In this document: positions 8,770-18,200 of the stretch, piece after piece
Layout of the letters: each line of letters opens with the position of its first letter
Numbering within the stretch: position 1 is the first letter of the stretch
Source of the DNA: Oscillospiraceae bacterium
GTDB lineage: Bacteria > Bacillota > Clostridia > Oscillospirales > Ruminococcaceae
Assembly: GCA_009784825.1 (NCBI GenBank)
Contig: WQXO01000006.1
Coordinates: forward strand, 91,232 to 155,231
Reading direction: 5' to 3'
Length of the DNA stretch: 64,000 bases
Position numbers and translations under genes: made by a program
The notes under the pieces: generated by a model
Database searches by the model: none
What the model saw: only the letters and a program-made list of their open reading frames with translations
Told to the model about the DNA's origin: nothing

Positions 8770-10102
8770 ACATCTGCGGCAAATTCGCCGCACCGATGAT
8801 TTTTATACCATAGTTCTCACTCTTGTCCAACTGCTTCAACGCCGCTTTCGGGATTATACACGTTGCAAACCCCATTCGCATACACTCCCGAACCCGTTCC
8901 GGTGTATTACTCACGCTTCTTATTTCCCCGCCTAACCCGATTTCCCCGAACACTGCCACATCCTCGGGAATGGGGGTGTCGGTTATCCCGGAATATAATG
9001 CAAGTGCTATTGCTAAATCTGCGGCAGGCTCGTCCGCCCTTAACCCGCCGATTATATTAATGTAAACATCACACCCACCGAAAAACAACCCTGTCCGCTT
9101 TTCTAAAACCGCTAAAATAAGGCAAAGGCGATTATAATCAAACCCGTTAGATACCCTCCTCGGAGCGGTGAACCCGCTTTTCGTCACCAACGCCTGTATT
9201 TCCGCTAAAATGGGTCTTGCCCCCTCCATAGTGCATAACACGCTAATGCCGGAAACGCCGTTCGGTCTGCCGGAAAGCAGCATTTCGGAAGGATTGGGGA
9301 CTTCGTGCAACCCCCTGTCACGCATTTCAAACACACCGATTTCGTTGGTTGAGCCGAAACGGTTCTTGACCGCCCTAAGAATTCTGTAGGACAGCTGCCT
9401 GTCCCCCTCGAAATACAGCACCGTGTCTACAATATGCTCAAGCACCTTAGGTCCCGCAATCCCGCCGTCCTTATTCACATGCCCGATTACAAAAATCGGG
9501 ATTTCTTTATTTTTAGCGACCGCCATCAACGCATTGGTACATTCCCGCACTTGTGTAACGCTTCCCTGTGCGGAGGTAATTGAGCTGAGCCGCATTGTCT
9601 GTATAGAGTCTATTATTACAACATCAGGTAAGTTTTGTATAATTGCGGCGATTATTCCGGAACAGTCGGTGCTTTGTGCAATAAGCAAATTCGGCGTTTT
9701 TATTCCGAGGCGGTCTGCCCGAATTTTAAGCTGACGTTCACTTTCCTCCCCGGTAGCATAGAGGATTTTTTGTTTCATTGAACCGCATATTTGAAGTAAC
9801 AGCGTAGACTTACCAATACCCGGCTCACCGGAAAGCAGGACTAATGAGCCTTTCACCAATCCGCCCCCTAAAACACGGTTAAGCTCGCCCGTCCCCGTGT
9901 CCAAGCGAACATCATCGTCACAATTAATATCGTCCAATTTCCGAACGGATACAGGGGTATAATTATTCGGAACGCTCGGATGTGCGTCCCCTAAGGTTGC
10001 CTCTTCGAGGACATTCCATGACTTACAGCCGGCACATTGTCCGTTCCATTTCGGGTGTTCATGCCCGCATTCAGTGCATATGTATAATGTTTTATGTTTC
10101 AT
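8747..10102 (-). CDS. radA: DNA repair protein RadA (Sms)
   Basis: A 451-residue RecA-related ATPase that promotes branch migration in recombination and transformation. An N-terminal C4 zinc finger (Cys9, 12, 23, 26) is followed by Walker A GEPGIGKST (92-100), the RadA-specific KNRFGSTNE motif, and a C-terminal Lon-protease-like domain. The length is normal. The ATG at 10102 fits the family N-terminus, yet no ribosome binding site precedes it and a -10 box ends only seven bases upstream, so the mRNA is probably leaderless. Confidence 0.95.
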   Translation of the reverse strand: MKHKTLYICTECGHEHPKWNGQCAGCKSWNVLEEATLGDAHPSVPNNYTPVSVRKLDDINCDDDVRLDTGTGELNRVLGGGLVKGSLVLLSGEPGIGKSTLLLQICGSMKQKILYATGEESERQLKIRADRLGIKTPNLLIAQSTDCSGIIAAIIQNLPDVVIIDSIQTMRLSSITSAQGSVTQVRECTNALMAVAKNKEIPIFVIGHVNKDGGIAGPKVLEHIVDTVLYFEGDRQLSYRILRAVKNRFGSTNEIGVFEMRDRGLHEVPNPSEMLLSGRPNGVSGISVLCTMEGARPILAEIQALVTKSGFTAPRRVSNGFDYNRLCLILAVLEKRTGLFFGGCDVYINIIGGLRADEPAADLAIALALYSGITDTPIPEDVAVFGEIGLGGEIRSVSNTPERVRECMRMGFATCIIPKAALKQLDKSENYGIKIIGAANLPQMFKAIENI

Positions 10103-10109
10103 AAAAACA

Positions 10110-10138
10110 AGTATAACATATTTTTTTTATGAAATCAA
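10110..10138 (-). promoter_or_regulatory. SigA promoter directly at the radA start codon
   Basis: On the minus strand TTGATT, a 17-base spacer and TATACT, then seven bases and the radA ATG. The usual initiation distance places +1 on or next to the A of the start codon. Confidence 0.65.
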
Positions 10139-10149
10139 GAAGAAACCCC

Positions 10150-10178
10150 TTGACAAATAATCATACTCATGGTACAAT
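10150..10178 (+). promoter_or_regulatory. consensus SigA promoter of the tetR operon with 20-bp direct repeats
   Basis: A perfect TTGACA, a 17-base spacer and TACAAT. A direct repeat of TCATACT..GGTACA with a 20-base period (10161-10176 and 10181-10196) runs over the -10 box and is a plausible operator for the TetR protein encoded immediately downstream. Confidence 0.75.
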
Positions 10179-10212
10179 GTTCATACTATCGGTACATTTA
10201 AAGGAGAACATC

Positions 10213-10815
10213 ATGACTTCTAAAAAAGAAAAACTCGCAGAATTCCACAAAAACAGTATTATCGAAGCGGCGAAAAACCTATTCGCAGAGAGGGGTGTTG
10301 CATATACCAAGATGGATGATATTGCAATCGCCGCAGGCTACAGCAAGTCCACTCTATACGCTTATTTCAAAAGTAAGGACGAGATTTTCAACCATATTAT
10401 ATTGGAGCATATCACAATTCTTAAAACAGCTATAGAAACCGCTTTGAAAGACAATCCGGGATTCCCCGAAGGGTATTACGCCATTTGTAACGCCCTCAGC
10501 GAATTTTATAACAAATACCCGACTTATTTTGAAAGCATCATAGGTGAGATTAAGATTCCAAAGGACGAATCCGAGGCAATTCTCATAAGTATTTACCAAG
10601 TCGGCGAGGAAATCAACCATATTATTGAGGATTATATAAAACACAGCCGCCTTGATGTTCCGGCTTTGCAGGCGACGTTCACATTATGGTCAGCAATCAG
10701 CGGAGTGATTATTATGGCACATAAAAAAGAAATGTATATTAATAAAGCAATGAGCATTTCAAAAGAGCGGTTTATGCAAGACGGGTTTGCCATGCTGATG
10801 AAAGGGATATTATGA
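10213..10815 (+). CDS. TetR/AcrR-family transcriptional regulator
   Basis: A 200-residue regulator. The N-terminal helix-turn-helix contains TKMDDIAIAAGYSKSTLYAYF, and the rest is an all-helical ligand-binding domain. The start was placed at 10213, where AAGGAG lies seven bases upstream; the longer frame to 10129 would read back through the promoter. It overlaps the flavodoxin gene by four bases. The direct repeats over its own -10 box suggest that it represses this operon, which encodes flavin-dependent redox proteins (inference). Confidence 0.85.
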   Translation: MTSKKEKLAEFHKNSIIEAAKNLFAERGVAYTKMDDIAIAAGYSKSTLYAYFKSKDEIFNHIILEHITILKTAIETALKDNPGFPEGYYAICNALSEFYNKYPTYFESIIGEIKIPKDESEAILISIYQVGEEINHIIEDYIKHSRLDVPALQATFTLWSAISGVIIMAHKKEMYINKAMSISKERFMQDGFAMLMKGIL

Positions 10816-11396
10816 AAAAGATGTTAGCAATTTTGGCAAGCCCACGCAGCTCGGGTAATGCGGCAAATATGCTTGATACTGCTGTTCAAAAAGCAGGGGA
10901 AAGCGGGTTCACAATTGAATATATCGACTTATACAAAAAAGACATAACATACTGTAAAGGGTGCATGGGCTGTAAGAAAATCGGTTCTTGTGTTATAAAT
11001 GATGACATTAAAGAAATCGAGCGGCTAATTAAAGAATGTGACTTAGTAACTGTCGCCTGCCCTACTTATTTTGCGAATGTTTCTGCCCCATTAAAAAATA
11101 TGTTTGACAGATTAGTCGGGGTTGCTTTCGACGATAACAACAGCTTTATCCCAAAACCGAAACTGTCACAAAAACAGAAATATCTCATTCTCATAACCTG
11201 CAGTACACCTGCTCCGTTCGACAAGCTCGCAGGGCAAAGCACAGGAACGGTAAAAGCAATAAGGGAATTCTTCCATGTTTCGGGAATGAAGCATGCAGGA
11301 ACTGTTATATTCTCGGGAACACGAAATAAAAGCGAGGTTCCTCTAAAAATAACCAAACAAATACACAATATTATCCGAAAGGCAGGAAAAAAATGA
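10812..11396 (+). CDS. flavodoxin-family NAD(P)H-dependent reductase
   Basis: A 194-residue flavodoxin-fold protein of the FMN-reductase/WrbA-like group. The FMN phosphate loop is SPRSSGNAANML near residues 10-21, and a second cofactor loop is at CPTYFANVSAPLKN. The cysteine cluster CKGCMGCKKIGSC after residue 45 is typical of the iron-sulfur-flavoprotein-like and quinone-reductase-like subgroup found in anaerobes. It overlaps tetR and the FMN-binding gene by four bases at each end, so the three are translationally coupled. Confidence 0.8.
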   Translation: MKKMLAILASPRSSGNAANMLDTAVQKAGESGFTIEYIDLYKKDITYCKGCMGCKKIGSCVINDDIKEIERLIKECDLVTVACPTYFANVSAPLKNMFDRLVGVAFDDNNSFIPKPKLSQKQKYLILITCSTPAPFDKLAGQSTGTVKAIREFFHVSGMKHAGTVIFSGTRNKSEVPLKITKQIHNIIRKAGKK

Positions 11397-11785
11397 AAAA
11401 GAAGATTATAATAATCACAATCTGCGTTTTAGCGACTGCGGGAGCGGTCTTCGCCTACTACATGGCAGGGGTAGCCTCATATCAGAATAAAGTCAAAAAC
11501 ACGATTATCACTGAAGTTGACACAACGAAAATCCCCGACGGTACTTACATCGGGGAATATGATGTGGGCTTCCTTTACGTTAAAGCGGCTGTTACCGTGA
11601 AAGACGGCGAAATGACACATATTGAGCTTATCGAACACCATAACGACCGCGGCGTTGTCGCAGAAATAATAATAGATGATATGATTAGCGAACAACGAAT
11701 AAATGTTGACGGGGTTACAGGAGCGACTAATTCCGGCACAGTCATAAAGAAAGCGGTTGAGAACGCTTTGCGAAATGCAGGATAA
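11393..11785 (+). CDS. membrane-anchored FMN-binding domain protein
   Basis: A 130-residue protein with an N-terminal membrane helix or uncleaved signal followed by an FMN-binding domain (PF04205). The flavinylation motif is DGVTGATNS near residues 107-115, matching the D-x-x-S/T-G-A-T-x-S/T site where ApbE links FMN to Thr. It would therefore carry covalent FMN outside the membrane and pass electrons in an extracytosolic chain, presumably with the flavodoxin gene as partner. No apbE is in this window. Its stop lies two bases from the convergent cwlD stop. Confidence 0.85.
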   Translation: MKKKIIIITICVLATAGAVFAYYMAGVASYQNKVKNTIITEVDTTKIPDGTYIGEYDVGFLYVKAAVTVKDGEMTHIELIEHHNDRGVVAEIIIDDMISEQRINVDGVTGATNSGTVIKKAVENALRNAG

Positions 11786-11786
11786 C

Positions 11787-12530
11787 TTATGCTGACGGGT
11801 TATTCTCCGTCACTTCGGGTAATTCACCGCCATCGAGGTATTGCATAATCCCTTTATAGATGGCGAACGCAATCTTCTTTTGATAATCGGGGTCACTTAA
11901 ATTAGCTGCGTCACCTGCATTAGACAAGAACCCGCACTCAATAAGCACAGCAGGCTGAGCTGTGGACTTAAACAAAAACAGCTCGTTGTCAATTATTTTA
12001 ATTTCACGGTTGTTACCCTCTTGAATTTCTGCAATGCTGTTTTGCAAAAGCTGTGCAAGCATATAATTATCGCTGTGGTTTGGGGTATAGAACATCTGCC
12101 CGCCGTAATAAACCGAGTCAGTGAACTTATTCTGGTGGATAGAGAAGAACAAGCTGTTCGGGTGAGCGTCTACAACAGCCTTGCGGTTTTGCATATCGGA
12201 GACCTTCTGGTTGCGTATCCCCGTAACACCCTCACTGTGCATGGAACGGTCTTCACCCCTCGTAAGAATTACATTAAACCCGGAGAATTCTAAGAGCTGT
12301 TGAAGATTCTTAACTATGGCAAGGTTGATGTCCTTTTCCAATTCACCGTTTATACCGACACAGCCACCATCCATTCCGCCATGCCCTGCGTCTAAAATAA
12401 TCGTCATTCTCCCATCCGCTCCCGCATTAACGGGAACAGTGGGGTTATTCACATTAAACGTAAATGCAATCACAAGAAAGCAGACTAAAAATGCCAGCGT
12501 CAACGGCAGCTTATTTTTACGAATATCCAT
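11787..12530 (-). CDS. cwlD: N-acetylmuramoyl-L-alanine amidase, CwlD-like
   Basis: A 247-residue Amidase_3 enzyme with an N-terminal membrane anchor. Zinc ligands are visible in LDAGHGGMDGG (His), the ELEKDINL segment (Glu) and FSIHQNKF (His), with the catalytic glutamate in VLIECGFLSN. Length and single anchor match CwlD, which makes muramic-delta-lactam in spore cortex peptidoglycan and is needed for germination. This fits with spoVM elsewhere in the window. A general cell-wall amidase is the alternative. Confidence 0.75.
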   Translation of the reverse strand: MDIRKNKLPLTLAFLVCFLVIAFTFNVNNPTVPVNAGADGRMTIILDAGHGGMDGGCVGINGELEKDINLAIVKNLQQLLEFSGFNVILTRGEDRSMHSEGVTGIRNQKVSDMQNRKAVVDAHPNSLFFSIHQNKFTDSVYYGGQMFYTPNHSDNYMLAQLLQNSIAEIQEGNNREIKIIDNELFLFKSTAQPAVLIECGFLSNAGDAANLSDPDYQKKIAFAIYKGIMQYLDGGELPEVTENNPSA

Positions 12531-12637
12531 AATATAACCTCATGTTTTTTTATAAATTATATTATGAACCCCGGACAAATATGACAAGCATGGATATTCA
12601 AATTATATTTGCAAATAATAAGTCTGAGGTGATTAAT

Positions 12638-12787
12638 ATGCCGAAAGACAGTCAAATCGACCCGAAGGAAGTCCGCAAGGCAAAGGCGAAAGGACAAACA
12701 TCTTTTGCGAGCGATAAAGCCGACAACGGGAACAATAACAGTAAAAAGCAATCAGGAAACCGTCATAAACCAGGTAGCGATAAATAA
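12638..12787 (+). CDS. small lysine-rich hydrophilic protein, unknown
   Basis: A 49-residue protein starting MPKDSQIDPKEVRK, rich in Lys, Asn, Ser and Gly, with no hydrophobic segment. The ATG at 12638 has GAGGTGATT at good spacing, so this start is preferred over the frame opening at 12542. A symmetrical terminator follows five bases after the stop region. The composition recalls small spore-associated or nucleic-acid-binding proteins, but no family is recognised. Confidence 0.5.
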   Translation: MPKDSQIDPKEVRKAKAKGQTSFASDKADNGNNNSKKQSGNRHKPGSDK

Positions 12788-12791
12788 TTAA

Positions 12792-12822
12792 TTAGGGAGC
12801 AGTTTTTTAAGCTGCTCCCTAA
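12792..12822. terminator. bidirectional hairpin between convergent genes
   Basis: An 11-base perfect inverted repeat TTAGGGAGCAG / CTGCTCCCTAA around a nine-base T/A loop, between the small lysine-rich gene and the convergent tocopherol-cyclase-like gene. No strong T run follows on either strand. Confidence 0.65.
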
Positions 12823-12834
12823 TACAACAAAAAC

Positions 12835-13623
12835 TTATAAATTTGTTGACACCTCAAAACTCGCCCTGTCACTCCTCAAATCAAACAACAGCCTGCCTTT
12901 CTCGAAAAACCGCACCCGAGCGGGACAAGCCAAACACTCTGTAATAATTCTGCTCATTTTCCCGTTTTGCGGAGCGGGCAATCTGTGTCCCTTTTGAGGT
13001 GAAACATTCACAACAAGTACATACCTGCCCTGCTTTAGAACAACTCTCTCAGAATTACAGCACAAAACCCTTACCCCGAGATACGTCGCAAGCCTATATT
13101 CCCTGCCTTTGTAATAAACAACGCAGATACACCCCTTAAATCGCAACCCCATAAACGGTATATCAGCAACAGACACCGAAACCGAGCAATTCCTCATAAA
13201 ATTGCACTGCATCCACAAATAAGATTTCGGGAAAGAAACACCGCTGTCCTTTTCGATATAACCGAGTCCACTGCTAAAATCTGTAGTTTTCCCGTTTATA
13301 CTAACCCAACCACACAGCTTATGCCGCATGCTTATAATTCCGTGGCGGCACTCCATAGGGAAATACTTAAAAGGCCCCATTATATCATATTTTAAAGGGG
13401 TTAGTTTCCCGTAGCGAATTTGTCCTTTTATGCACACCTCATCGTTTTGAATATCAATAATCGCACCTTTATCGCTAAATCTGCATTTCCCGAACCCGTC
13501 AAACCAATACGCCTTATCATCGGTAACAACCTGAATAAACCTGCAACCGTCTGCAATTCCCGGAATAAACGCTATTGTGTTTTTCTCATTCTGATGCTTG
13601 AAATAATAACCGTCGAATTTCAT
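12835..13623 (-). CDS. tocopherol-cyclase-family protein
   Basis: A 262-residue beta-rich protein. FDGYYFKHQN at the N-terminus and GYIEKDSGVSFPKSYLWMQ in the middle are the conserved features of the tocopherol cyclase family (PF14249), which bacterial members share with plant VTE1. Firmicutes make no tocopherol, so the substrate must differ; a lipophilic quinone or a carotenoid-like lipid is conceivable. The start overlaps the stop of the FAD/Rieske oxidoreductase by four bases, so the two are coupled. Confidence 0.75.
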   Translation of the reverse strand: MKFDGYYFKHQNEKNTIAFIPGIADGCRFIQVVTDDKAYWFDGFGKCRFSDKGAIIDIQNDEVCIKGQIRYGKLTPLKYDIMGPFKYFPMECRHGIISMRHKLCGWVSINGKTTDFSSGLGYIEKDSGVSFPKSYLWMQCNFMRNCSVSVSVADIPFMGLRFKGCICVVYYKGREYRLATYLGVRVLCCNSERVVLKQGRYVLVVNVSPQKGHRLPAPQNGKMSRIITECLACPARVRFFEKGRLLFDLRSDRASFEVSTNL

Positions 13624-14933
13624 TTCAAATCCCCCGTTGCCGGATTATTAATCAGCTTTCCATCTCTTTTAAATCGTGAACCGTGGCAAGGGCAATCCCA
13701 TGTCTGCTCGGTTTTATTCCACTTAAGTGCACAGCCCATATGTGGACACCTCGGTACAGTAGGTGTCAGCAAATTCCCAACAGCAGAAACACCATTAAGC
13801 AGTAACTGCGGTTTTAATATACTTCTACCGGGTGAATATACAGCGGCATACGGGTTTTTCCTCCCCATAACCATATCCGTCAAAATCATTGCACCAACCA
13901 TAGAACCGGTCATGCCCCACTTATTGAACCCCGTAGTGACATATAACCCCCTCACACTGTCGGAATACCGCCCGATATACGGAACACCGTCCAACGTCAT
14001 GCAGTCCTGCGTCGCCCATGTATATTTCTCGATTGAATTGGGGTAATACTTTTTGGCGAATCTTCGCAGAACACGCCATTTTCCGCCCAATGAACCTGTT
14101 CTGTGGTCGCCACCTCCAATTAACAGCAGATTCCCATAATTCCTGAACGACAAGCCGTCTTGAGTTTCTTCAAGGTACATACCGTCAATGTCCGGTGTAT
14201 TTTCAAGTGCAATCACATAAGACCTGTGCTGATACATTTTCAGAAAATAACTCCCGTGCTTGTTCAGGAAAGGGAAATGCGTGGCTACTATAATTCTCTC
14301 AGCTTTTATTTTCGCCTTATTAGTAACCGCAATATTTTTCGCAAGCTCCTTTACAAAAGTATTCTCATAAATATTTAAATCCCGTGCAATCCCATAAAGG
14401 AACTCCAGCGGGTTAAACTGTGCCTGCTTTTCAAACCTAACCGCCCCTGCTGTTTTAAACGGCAGGGGTATTTCTTCAATAAAGCTTGCAGGGAAACCGA
14501 GGGAATTCACCGCCCGAACCTCCCGCTCAATTGCGTTTGTGTCCTTCAGCGAATAAACATACGCACTCTTCTCTTCAAGCCCGCACGGGAATTCTTTGGC
14601 AAGCTCTTTAAATTTCCCGACAGCCGACTGATTTGCTTTGAGGTACATGGCGGCTTTTTCCACTCCTGCGGTTCTTATAAGTTTATCGTAAATAAGCCCG
14701 TGCTGGCTTGTGATTTTTGCAGTGGTGTTTTTAGTAATACCCGAGCCTATTCTGTTACCCTCAACTAAAATATAATCAACGCCTGCTTTTTTCAAAAAAT
14801 ATGCACATAAAATCCCCGCCATTCCGCCGCCGATAATCAAAACATCAGTTTTGATGTTCTTGCCTAAAGCGGGGAAGCTCGGGGGTTTAGAATTATGTGA
14901 ATTATTAATCGTGTCAAGCCATACAGATTTCAT
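13620..14933 (-). CDS. FAD-dependent oxidoreductase with C-terminal Rieske domain
   Basis: A 437-residue two-domain protein. The N-terminal DAO domain has the dinucleotide motif DVLIIGGGMAGILCAYFLKK and a GSGITKNTTAKITSQHG segment. The C-terminal 60 residues form a Rieske 2Fe-2S site with CPHMGC and CPCHGS. It is somewhat shorter than relatives of about 500 residues and ends at NPATGDLK, at the edge of the Rieske fold. It should oxidise an amine or an aliphatic substrate and pass electrons to the cluster; the substrate is unknown. It is coupled to the tocopherol-cyclase-like gene. Confidence 0.85.
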   Translation of the reverse strand: MKSVWLDTINNSHNSKPPSFPALGKNIKTDVLIIGGGMAGILCAYFLKKAGVDYILVEGNRIGSGITKNTTAKITSQHGLIYDKLIRTAGVEKAAMYLKANQSAVGKFKELAKEFPCGLEEKSAYVYSLKDTNAIEREVRAVNSLGFPASFIEEIPLPFKTAGAVRFEKQAQFNPLEFLYGIARDLNIYENTFVKELAKNIAVTNKAKIKAERIIVATHFPFLNKHGSYFLKMYQHRSYVIALENTPDIDGMYLEETQDGLSFRNYGNLLLIGGGDHRTGSLGGKWRVLRRFAKKYYPNSIEKYTWATQDCMTLDGVPYIGRYSDSVRGLYVTTGFNKWGMTGSMVGAMILTDMVMGRKNPYAAVYSPGRSILKPQLLLNGVSAVGNLLTPTVPRCPHMGCALKWNKTEQTWDCPCHGSRFKRDGKLINNPATGDLK

Positions 14934-15006
14934 AAACCCTCCGTGTAATTATGAATTCTGTATAGTATGTCCGGTTTTTATGCGTTTATCTAAAAAGTAT
15001 GGTATA

Positions 15007-15035
15007 TTGACAAACATCTGTATAAACGATATAAT
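15007..15035 (+). promoter_or_regulatory. perfect-consensus SigA promoter of a putative small RNA
   Basis: TTGACA, a 17-base spacer and TATAAT: both boxes match the consensus exactly. No gene of normal size follows before a strong terminator about 115-150 bases on. Confidence 0.75.
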
Positions 15036-15041
15036 TTATAA

Positions 15042-15197
15042 TAATGCTTTAACGACATTCTTGTGTGGATAATTCATGATAACTTTTATAGCTATGTTAT
15101 CAATGCACAAACAGGGAGAATAATAAGCAAGGGTTCAATGATTTCTTAGTTTAACCCAAACAAACGCTTCCCTTTCGGGAAGCGTTTGTTTATTGAT
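15042..15197 (+). ncRNA. candidate small RNA (promoter, two hairpins, terminator)
   Basis: Transcription from the consensus promoter would start near 15042 and end at the 15-bp terminator at 15158-15191. In between lie a hairpin with GATAAC / GTTATC arms (15078-15101) and a second with GGGTT / AACCC arms (15131-15157). The longest frame is 15 codons from 15075, with a poor ribosome binding site, so a structured RNA of about 150 nt is favoured over a peptide. The 3' end runs against the end of the convergent xylanase gene, so it might also act on that mRNA. It was identified by structure only; no known RNA family is recognised. Confidence 0.5.
15158..15191. terminator. strong intrinsic terminator, usable in both directions
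   Basis: A 15-bp perfect stem AAACAAACGCTTCCC / GGGAAGCGTTTGTTT with a four-base loop. The T-rich arm serves transcripts of both strands: the candidate small RNA on plus and the xylanase gene on minus. Confidence 0.85.
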
Positions 15198-15204
15198 TGA
15201 CTGA

Positions 15205-18200
15205 TTATAACTTAATCATCGAATTATACACTTTTCTCTTTCTGCTGATACCGATTGTCGCACCTGCAAGAATTACCGCTGTTACGCCAACAATAACACC
15301 TGTGTTGGGGTTTTCTTCAACCGGAGCTTCCTCGGAGAGAACGTAGTAGGACGCACTGTCGATTGTGAATGTCACAGAACCGTCAGCGTTTAACTTAGCC
15401 TTGCCTAAATCGGTTACTATCCCGTCCTTGTTGATGTAGAAAAGCTTAGCATTATTGCCGTCTATACCCGCTTCAGCAAGCTGTGCCGCTGTGAAAGTAA
15501 ACTCAATTTCAAACCCGAATTTGCCGGAGAAATCGGGAGCTATTACGATTGAGTTTGCGGGAAGCTTAACCTTGTCAATCGTTGTTGCCTTGTCATTGAC
15601 ATAAACCTCGATGTTCAGGTCAAACGCAGCCGCATTAGCGGTAATCGAATCAGCCACAATCGTAAAGCTGAACCCGTTTTCGAGAACTACCTCAACGTCT
15701 ACACCGTTTTCTTTAATCGCCTGCAGCATATCCTCGGAAATCACCGAGCCATCAACCTTTGAAAGGTCGATAACCGGTTCATCACTCTTGAGAATGTCGA
15801 GAATTACCTTATCCTCAATCACATCATCGTCCATTACCACGTCGTTGCCCGGGGTAGATGGAGTTGTGGGAGTGGTAGGAGTTGTCGGCGTAGTAGGAGT
15901 AGTCGTTCCGGGGTCGGTAGGTGTGGTTGTTGTTCCTGTCGGAGTAAGATACCCGCAAGTTGAACATGTCGCACCCGCTGTATTAGGTGAACAATTCTCG
16001 GTTACTGTACAGCCCGCACGGTCACATTCGTGTGTACCGTTGTTTTTGCTTGTTCCGAAATCGTGTCCGAGTGCATTAATCGGGGTTGAACTCATTTCAA
16101 ATTCACACTCGGTACATTCGGTATACTCTCTTCCGTTTGTTAAACAAGTCGCCGCTGTTGTAAGAAGTGATGACTCGGTGTGTGAAATCATAGCAATCGA
16201 TTCTATAACAAATGCAGTACATTTCCAGCAACTAACAGTTCTTTCGCCTAATTCCGAACATGTCGGCAGCTTTGTTACATCTTCTGAACCGTCAAATTCA
16301 TGGTCACAGTCAGGGTCACCATTCTCAACGATTTGAGTTTCTCTTTCAGAACAACTGCTTCTTACACATATTCTTTCCCATTCATTTGTATCGCCGACTC
16401 GAGTCCATTCACCAAAGCTATGCCCTAAGGCGGCAGGTGTAGTTGTGCTTACAACAGTACAGCCGGAGCGAGTACATGCTGTTTCACTTGTACCTGCGTC
16501 TGTACATGTTGCAGGTGTTCCGGTAGCCGGGCCCCAAGCATGGCTTGCATTGCCGGGTAACGCTTCTTGTGTACAGTCAGTTCTTGAGCAGGTTATAGCA
16601 CTTAAACAAGTTCCGGGATATTCATCAGGGATATGCCCACCCGCAATCGCCGCAATTGCTACTTGTGTACAGCCGGTTCTGGAACATAACACATCTGCTT
16701 GACAGTCTGTTTGAACGCCTGCCGCTGTATGTCCGGTTTGTGCCGCTAATATCACAGCTGCACATGTACCGCCTACGATAGTGTTACCGCAAGTAACCGC
16801 AGTGTTACAGTTGCCCGCATAATTCGTATGTGTTGCGTGCGTTCCCGCCGCTGTAGAAATCTGGGTACAGCCCGCTCTGTCACAAGTAATTGCAGTTGTG
16901 CAGTTGGCTTGTGTCTGCGAACCGTTTGTGTGACTTGTTTGTACGGGTAATCTCACAACAGGACAAGTTCCCGCACCTGTAGAATTTCCGCAGAGAACCG
17001 CATTAGCACAGTTACCCGCATAATTTGTATGTGTTGCATGGCTTGCAGAAGCTTTATCCGCACCGCAACCGTGTTTTGTGCAATCGGTTGCAAGAGTTCC
17101 GCATGAACTGTGGTCACATTGACAATCAGCACATTCAGTGCAAGGGGTTTGTGCAGAATCTATAAGTAGACATATAGTACATAATTTGCAATTAGAACCG
17201 CCGGTTCCGCTATCGAAATCGTGTGTACATGCTGTCTGACAAGCCGCACATTTTAAAGTCCCGTTAGCACAAAACGCTGTTCTCGTGGCAGTGCATACCG
17301 TACACGCTTTACAGTCGGTTGTCGACCAAAGGCATGTACCTGCAGGTTCGATTTGCACATTACAAGCGGCTCTTGCACATATTACAGCACCTGTACAAAC
17401 ACCTCCCGTGCGTCCGCTATTCTGGTGGGAATCAAATGGAGTAGTTGTACATCTGTCACAGTCACTACAGTCCCCGCTCGTTGACCAAACATGTGTGCCT
17501 CCGTTTGTTTGTCTGCCGCATACCATGCATTCTATGCAGTTCGCGGAAGAAGGCGTGCACGGTGTACCCACCGCAATCACCATAACCGCACAATTACTGC
17601 ACTTCAAGCCTGCATTACAGTCATCGGGCGGACCTGCCATATGTTCCGCACCTGCTATACCTGTGTTGCAGAATTCACAAACAGTACAGTCAGCGGCAGT
17701 TCTCGCAGTACAACTGCATAATACAGTATCGCCATATTCCAAATAAAGGGCAGTGACAAAAGCTGAACCCGCAGAACCGTACGCTTCCGCACAGAACGAA
17801 ACCTCGTATAAAGCACCGCTTATGTTTAAGCCTTGCCTTTCCCATTCATCAAAATGCTCGGAAACCGAAACAGTTCCGCCGCCTGTACGTCTTTCAGTAC
17901 GTATAGCGATATACTGCAGAAAAGTATCATTATCTCCGAATATAGAGGGTTCACCGTCTCTTTCGGTCGATACATAAAGCTCATATGTACCTCCGTCTAT
18001 TGTGTAGTCTGCATACTTAGTTATAAATGGATTGGTGGCTCTTCCTTTTGCATAATCACCCCAGCTGTCAATAATATACCATTCCACAGTATCAACAGCA
18101 TCCGTTGTCCACCCGTAAACACACAGTAAAGAGTTTTTGTCAAGCGGTTCGTGTGTTGCATCATATTTAAGTATGATTTCGTCATAGTAGGTGTAAGGAT

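Noticed and set aside
10129..10212. A longer N-terminus for the TetR protein
   Set aside because: It would place the start codon upstream of the consensus promoter and has no ribosome binding site; the ATG at 10213 has AAGGAG.
15611..16336. A 241-codon plus-strand frame within the xylanase gene
   Set aside because: It lies entirely opposite the coding strand of a well-supported gene, has a Val/Ser-rich low-complexity translation and no start signals.
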